The position numbers and the translations under genes were made by a program. Shown in pieces: positions 12,702 to 16,018 of a stretch of 16,018 nucleotides of DNA. Within the stretch, counting starts at the first letter, position 1. Each line of letters begins with the position of its first letter. This DNA comes from Salinibacterium sp. (lineage in GTDB: Bacteria > Actinomycetota > Actinomycetes > Actinomycetales > Microbacteriaceae), in assembly GCA_004297555.1 (NCBI GenBank), contig SCSV01000363.1:1-16018 (forward strand), written 5' to 3'. The notes under the pieces were generated by a model that searched no databases, was not told where the DNA came from, and saw only the letters and a list, made by a program, of their open reading frames with translations.

Positions 12702-13433
12702 TCAGCGCCAGCGCCCGAGCTTCACACTGAGGACTGCGATCGCGGCGGGGCCCGCCGTCGAGGTGCGCAGCACCTCCGCGCCCAGTCGAACCGTGGATGC
12801 CCCCGCCGCCGTGAACACGTCGAGCTCCTGCGGCGCGATGCCCCCTTCCGGACCGACGACGAGAACGATGTCCCGCCCGTCGGGCTCGAGGGCGGATAGC
12901 GCGGAGGGCGCGGTCGGCTCCAGCACGAGCATCCGCGTGGTCTCGGCGAGGCGGGCGAGTTGCTTGGTGCTGGCGAGTTCGAGCACCTCGGGCATCCAGG
13001 CGCGCATTGATTGCTTGGTCGCCTCGCGAACGACGGCAGCCCAGCGGTCGCGCCCTTTGGCGATCTTGGCGCCTTCCCAGCGCGAGATGCTCCGGGCCGC
13101 CGCCCAGGGGATGACGCCGTCAATGCCGAGCTCAGTTGCGGCTTGGATGGCGAGTTCGTCGCGATCCCCCTTGGCGAGGGCCTGCGCGAGAAAGATCGCG
13201 GGGGTGGACCGCGCGGTCGTCATTGCGGAGGTCACCTCGATCTCAAGGCGCTCGTGTTCGGTGACCGTAATCGTGCCTTGCAGCACGAGACCGTCGCCGT
13301 TGCCGATGGCGATGGACTCCCCCACGGCGAGCCGGCTGACGGTGACCGCGTGCCGGGCTTCCGCCCCGACGATCGAGACCCGGTCGCCGATGTGCGCCGC
13401 GCCGAGCTGCTCGTCGAGGTAGAAGTGCGCCAC
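12702..13433 (-). CDS. rsmE: 16S rRNA m3U1498 methyltransferase RsmE
   Basis: RsmE methylates U1498 of 16S rRNA using S-adenosylmethionine. The 243-aa protein has the N-terminal PUA-like domain (about 1-70, with AEARHAVTVSRL) and a C-terminal SPOUT knot domain with EATKQSMR, VGPEGGIAPQEL (about 193-204) and LGAEVLRTSTA (about 217-227), the cofactor-binding knot. The start is GTG at 13433, giving MAHFYL. It lies 5 bp after the dnaJ stop, so the two are co-transcribed, as is usual for actinobacteria. Confidence 0.95.
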   Translation of the reverse strand: MAHFYLDEQLGAAHIGDRVSIVGAEARHAVTVSRLAVGESIAIGNGDGLVLQGTITVTEHERLEIEVTSAMTTARSTPAIFLAQALAKGDRDELAIQAATELGIDGVIPWAAARSISRWEGAKIAKGRDRWAAVVREATKQSMRAWMPEVLELASTKQLARLAETTRMLVLEPTAPSALSALEPDGRDIVLVVGPEGGIAPQELDVFTAAGASTVRLGAEVLRTSTAGPAAIAVLSVKLGRWR

Positions 13434-13438
13434 GCGCC

Positions 13439-14545
13439 CTAGAGCCCGATGAACTTGTCGCGTAGCTTTGCGAAGAGCCCCTGCTGGAACTGGGCGAACG
13501 CGGGTGGCGGAGACTTGCGCAGCTCGCCGAACTTGGTGATGAGTTCGTGCTCCTTGGGGCCGAGCTTGATCGGCGTGATTACTTGCACGCCAACGCGCAG
13601 GTCGCCGCGGCCCTTGCCGTTGAGGTGGGTGATGCCGCGGCCCTTGAGAGTCAGTACATCGGCGCTTTGCGTGCCCGGGTTGATCGCGAGATTCACCTCG
13701 CCGTCGAGGCCCTGCAGGGTGGTCTTCATGCCGATGATGGCGTCGACCATGGAGACCTCGACGGTCGCGAGGAGGTCATCACCGTTGCGACTGTAGATCT
13801 CGTGGTGGCGCACCTTGATCTCGAGGAACAGATCCCCCGCTGCACCACCGGCGGGGCCGACCTCGCCCTGGCCAGGCAACTGCAGACGCAAGCCGGTGTC
13901 CACACCGCCCGGGATGTCGACGGAGATGACCCTCGTCGAGCGCACCCGACCCTGGCCGGCGCAATCCACACACGGGGTCGCGATGATGGTGCCGTACCCG
14001 CGGCACGTGCCGCAGGGGGTCGAGGTCATCACATTGCCGAGCAGGCTGCGCACGGTGCGGTGGATCTGGCCGACGCCGTTGCAGATGTCGCACGTGACGG
14101 GCGCCGTGCCGGGCTTGCAGCACGAGCCATTGCAGGTCTCGCACAGCACGGCGGTGTTCACTTCGAGGTCGCGCTTGGTGCCGAAGATGACCTCCTCGAG
14201 GTCCACTTCGACGCGCACGAGCGCATCCTGCCCTCGCTCCATTCGCGAACGCGGGCCGGATGATTGCGGCGCGGCACCGAAGAAAGTGTCGAAGATATCG
14301 CCGAAGCCGCCGAAGTTGCCCGCTCCCCCGCCAAACCCGGACTGCGGACCGAGGTCGTACTGCTGCCGCTCTTGCGGGTCGCTCAGAACGTCGTAAGCGT
14401 GCGTGACTTGCTTGAACCGCTCCGAGGCGTCCTCACTCGGGTTCACGTCGGGGTGAAGCTCGCGCGCCAACTTGCGGTACGCCTTCTTGATTTCTTCGGC
14501 GGTCGCATTTCGGTCGATGCCGAGCGCTTCGTAGTGGTCTGCCAC
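13439..14545 (-). CDS. dnaJ: Chaperone DnaJ (DnaJ2-type, linked to hrcA)
   Basis: DnaJ delivers clients to DnaK and stimulates its ATPase. The 368-aa protein has a J domain with HPD at 31-33, a Gly/Phe-rich region (about 68-90), a zinc domain with four repeats (Cys135, 152, 178 and 192 start them) and two C-terminal beta domains. Repeats 2 to 4 keep CxxCxGxG, but the first reads CETCNGSCC, with Cys142 where Gly is usual. The start is GTG at 14545, after a weak GAGGA. It follows hrcA by 5 bp. This is the hrcA-associated paralogue. Actinobacteria usually carry another dnaJ with dnaK and grpE elsewhere. CIRCE upstream of hrcA should control it. Confidence 0.97.
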   Translation of the reverse strand: MADHYEALGIDRNATAEEIKKAYRKLARELHPDVNPSEDASERFKQVTHAYDVLSDPQERQQYDLGPQSGFGGGAGNFGGFGDIFDTFFGAAPQSSGPRSRMERGQDALVRVEVDLEEVIFGTKRDLEVNTAVLCETCNGSCCKPGTAPVTCDICNGVGQIHRTVRSLLGNVMTSTPCGTCRGYGTIIATPCVDCAGQGRVRSTRVISVDIPGGVDTGLRLQLPGQGEVGPAGGAAGDLFLEIKVRHHEIYSRNGDDLLATVEVSMVDAIIGMKTTLQGLDGEVNLAINPGTQSADVLTLKGRGITHLNGKGRGDLRVGVQVITPIKLGPKEHELITKFGELRKSPPPAFAQFQQGLFAKLRDKFIGL

Positions 14546-14550
14546 TCTCG

Positions 14551-15606
14551 TTATTCCTCACCCAGCAGCCGCGAGAGGTATCGCGCTACTGCGCGAACTG
14601 CGGCCATATTATTCGAGTAGTCCATTCGCGTCGGGCCCAACACCCCGACCCGCGCGACGCTTCCTCCCGATGCGGAGTAGCCGCTCGTCAGCACCGAGGT
14701 TTCACCGAGACCGAAATCGGCGTTCTCTCGACCGATGCTCGTCGCGACCCCGTGGTGAACGCTGCCGTGATGAGCGGAGCCGCCGTGTTGATCGACCTCC
14801 ATCTCGCCGAACAGCCGCAGAAGCGTCACTTGCTCCTCAATCGCCTCCAACACCGGGTAGATGCTGCCGCTGAAATCCTCCTCGGTGCGAGCAAGGTTCG
14901 CGGTGCCCGCCATGAGCAGCTTGTCCTGTCGGTGCGCGAGTGCCTGCTCCCGGAGGCTTGACGTGATGACTGCTACGAGGGGGCGGTGCTCCGGGTCGAA
15001 TTGCTCGGGGAGAGCGACCAGTTGGGCTGCGGCATCCGAAAGTCCGAGTCCGCCGAGAGCCGAGTTCAGCTTGCTGCGAAACTCAACCAGGAACGTCTCG
15101 TCGATAGGCGCAATCACATCGATGAGGCGCTGCTCGACTCGGCCGGAATCGGTGATGAACACCGTCATCAATCGCGTGGCGCCGAGCGGCACGAGCTCAA
15201 CATGGCGAACCCGGGATGTCGACAGCGATGGGTACTGCACGAGCGCGACCTGGTGCGTGAGTTGTGACAGCAGGCGCACGGTGCGGGCGAGAACGTCATC
15301 GAGGTCGACCGACTGGCCGACGAAGGTTTCGATGGCCTGGCGCTGCGCGCTCGTCAGCGGGCGCAGGTCGGCGAGCTGGTCGACGAAGAGGCGGTAGCCC
15401 TTGTCGGTAGGCACCCGTCCGGACGAAGTGTGCGGCGCGGTGATGAGCTCCTCGTCTTCGAGGAGGGCCATGTCGTTGCGAATCGTGGCAGCCGAAACAC
15501 CAAAAGAATGGCGCTCGACAATCGATTTCGAACCCACCGGCTCGCGCGACTCGACGTAGTCCTGAACGATGACACGAAGCACTTCCAGGCCGCGCTCCGA
15601 AACCAT
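14551..15606 (-). CDS. hrcA: Heat-inducible transcription repressor HrcA
   Basis: HrcA binds CIRCE and represses class I heat-shock genes, with its activity helped by GroE. The 351-aa protein has an N-terminal winged helix (SREPVGSKSIVERH, VSAATIRNDMALLE, then TSSGRVPTDKGYRLFVD) and the GAF-like dimer domain. The ATG at 15606 is preferred. It gives MVSERGLEVLR, the usual N-terminus, with GGTGG eight bases upstream. An in-frame GTG at 15618 would overlap that ribosome binding site. A CIRCE-like repeat lies just upstream, so the hrcA-dnaJ unit is probably autoregulated. Confidence 0.96.
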   Translation of the reverse strand: MVSERGLEVLRVIVQDYVESREPVGSKSIVERHSFGVSAATIRNDMALLEDEELITAPHTSSGRVPTDKGYRLFVDQLADLRPLTSAQRQAIETFVGQSVDLDDVLARTVRLLSQLTHQVALVQYPSLSTSRVRHVELVPLGATRLMTVFITDSGRVEQRLIDVIAPIDETFLVEFRSKLNSALGGLGLSDAAAQLVALPEQFDPEHRPLVAVITSSLREQALAHRQDKLLMAGTANLARTEEDFSGSIYPVLEAIEEQVTLLRLFGEMEVDQHGGSAHHGSVHHGVATSIGRENADFGLGETSVLTSGYSASGGSVARVGVLGPTRMDYSNNMAAVRAVARYLSRLLGEE

Positions 15607-15627
15607 GTCATCACCCACCTCTCGCTG

Positions 15628-15654
15628 CTGGCACTCAATCAGCCTGACTGCTAA
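15628..15654 (-). promoter_or_regulatory. CIRCE-like element (HrcA operator)
   Basis: The minus strand reads TTAGCAGTC, nine bases, then GAGTGCCAG. The consensus is TTAGCACTC-N9-GAGTGCTAA, so the arms match 8 of 9 and 7 of 9 positions with exact spacing. A -10-like TACGAT at 15659-15654 puts the transcription start within the element, as expected for repression. Confidence 0.85.
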
Positions 15655-15683
15655 TCGTATCGTGACACGCCGTGAGGAGTCTG

Positions 15684-15712
15684 TTGCATGGCATGGCGGT
15701 CAGCGATACCTT
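15684..15712 (+). promoter_or_regulatory. Candidate promoter for the DUF4870 gene
   Basis: TTGCAT (15684-15689), a 17-bp spacer, then TACCTT (15707-15712). The predicted start is near 15719, leaving about 54 nt of leader before the ATG. Assignment is by spacing and -10 type only. Confidence 0.35.
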
Positions 15713-15772
15713 GGCACTGTAACGCCAGCATGTCCTGCTTCCTCACCCTCGTTCTCCTGAAAGGCGACGACC

Positions 15773-16018
15773 ATGACTGAACCAACCCCGGCAGCCGCAC
15801 CGCAGCCCGCGGCCCCGCTCACCCCCGCTGAGGACAAGCAGTGGGCATCCTTCGCACACTTCGGCGGAATCCTGTGGCTTCTGCCGTCCCTCATCATCTT
15901 CCTCGTCTTCAAGGACCGCGGAACGCTCACGCGCCAGGAGGCTAAGGAAGCTCTGAACTGGCAGATCACGTTCCTCGGCTTGTACATCATTCTGCAGATC
16001 CTGGTCGGCATCATCGTC
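15773..16018 (+). CDS. DUF4870 / Tic20-like membrane protein (cut by window edge)
   Basis: Open from ATG at 15773 to the last base, 82 codons. After a short Pro/Ala-rich N-terminus comes a DUF4870-type pattern: EDKQWASFAHFGGILWLLPSL, IIFLVFKD, then QEAKEALNWQITF and LYIILQILVGIIV. Two membrane segments are visible and more would follow. AAAGG lies 8 nt before the start. The function of the family is not established. It diverges from hrcA, and such a gene is often found there in Actinobacteria. Confidence 0.88.
   Translation, partial: MTEPTPAAAPQPAAPLTPAEDKQWASFAHFGGILWLLPSLIIFLVFKDRGTLTRQEAKEALNWQITFLGLYIILQILVGIIV

Noticed and set aside
15607..15618. GTG start for HrcA at 15618
   Set aside because: It overlaps the GGTGG ribosome binding site used by the ATG at 15606, and homologues begin MVSERG.
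1..16018. CRISPR array, IS element, prophage gene, tRNA or rRNA gene
   Set aside because: No regularly spaced repeats with unique spacers, no transposase or integrase motifs, no terminal inverted repeats, and no tRNA cloverleaf or rRNA sequence was recognised by reading.

Overview
The window is a dense, high-GC chromosomal segment from an actinobacterium. The family is most likely Microbacteriaceae. Three things point there: the gene order hrcA-dnaJ-rsmE-HIT-phoH-ybeY-CNNM/CBS-era, the frequent GTG and TTG starts, and the -10 boxes of TANNNT type lying about six bases before start codons. No gene is related to phage, IS elements, CRISPR or plasmids, and no rRNA or tRNA gene was seen. No gene-free stretch exceeds 300 bases.

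Layout. Positions 1-1879 (minus) hold an NAD-synthesis unit: nrtR, a Nudix-like repressor with a broken Nudix box, then nadA (quinolinate synthase, cut by the window edge). A candidate operator lies upstream of nrtR at 1952-1974. Positions 2040-4004 (minus) hold recO, a small membrane/coiled-coil protein and uppS (polyprenyl diphosphate synthase). Positions 4051-5871 are an accessory module. A TetR repressor diverges from an NmrA-like NAD(P)-binding protein and a four-helix membrane protein, and two near-identical 18-bp palindromes lie in the shared intergenic region. Positions 5868-7634 (minus) hold leuA. Its leader (7635-7765) looks like a translation attenuator: a leaderless 14-codon ORF with three consecutive Leu codons, a perfect 10-bp stem, and an alternative pairing that would hide the leuA ribosome binding site. 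Positions 7822-8538 (plus) encode a lipoprotein with two Gmad2-like domains. Positions 8559-15606 (minus) are the conserved heat-shock, ribosome-maturation and RNA-modification cluster hrcA-dnaJ-rsmE-HIT-phoH-ybeY-CNNM/CBS-era, with a CIRCE-like element before hrcA. A DUF4870-type membrane protein leaves the window on the plus strand at the right edge.

How the genes work together. HrcA should repress hrcA-dnaJ through CIRCE. YbeY, Era and RsmE all act on the ribosome or rRNA, and PhoH usually travels with YbeY. RecO and UppS are housekeeping genes usually found close to era and leuA. Two accessory loci, the lipoprotein and the TetR module, interrupt that order. No new defence or mobile system is visible. 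The least explained parts are the leuA leader, the doubled TetR operator with its uncharacterised target pair, a RecO that has lost most of its zinc ligands, and repeats in the nrtR leader.
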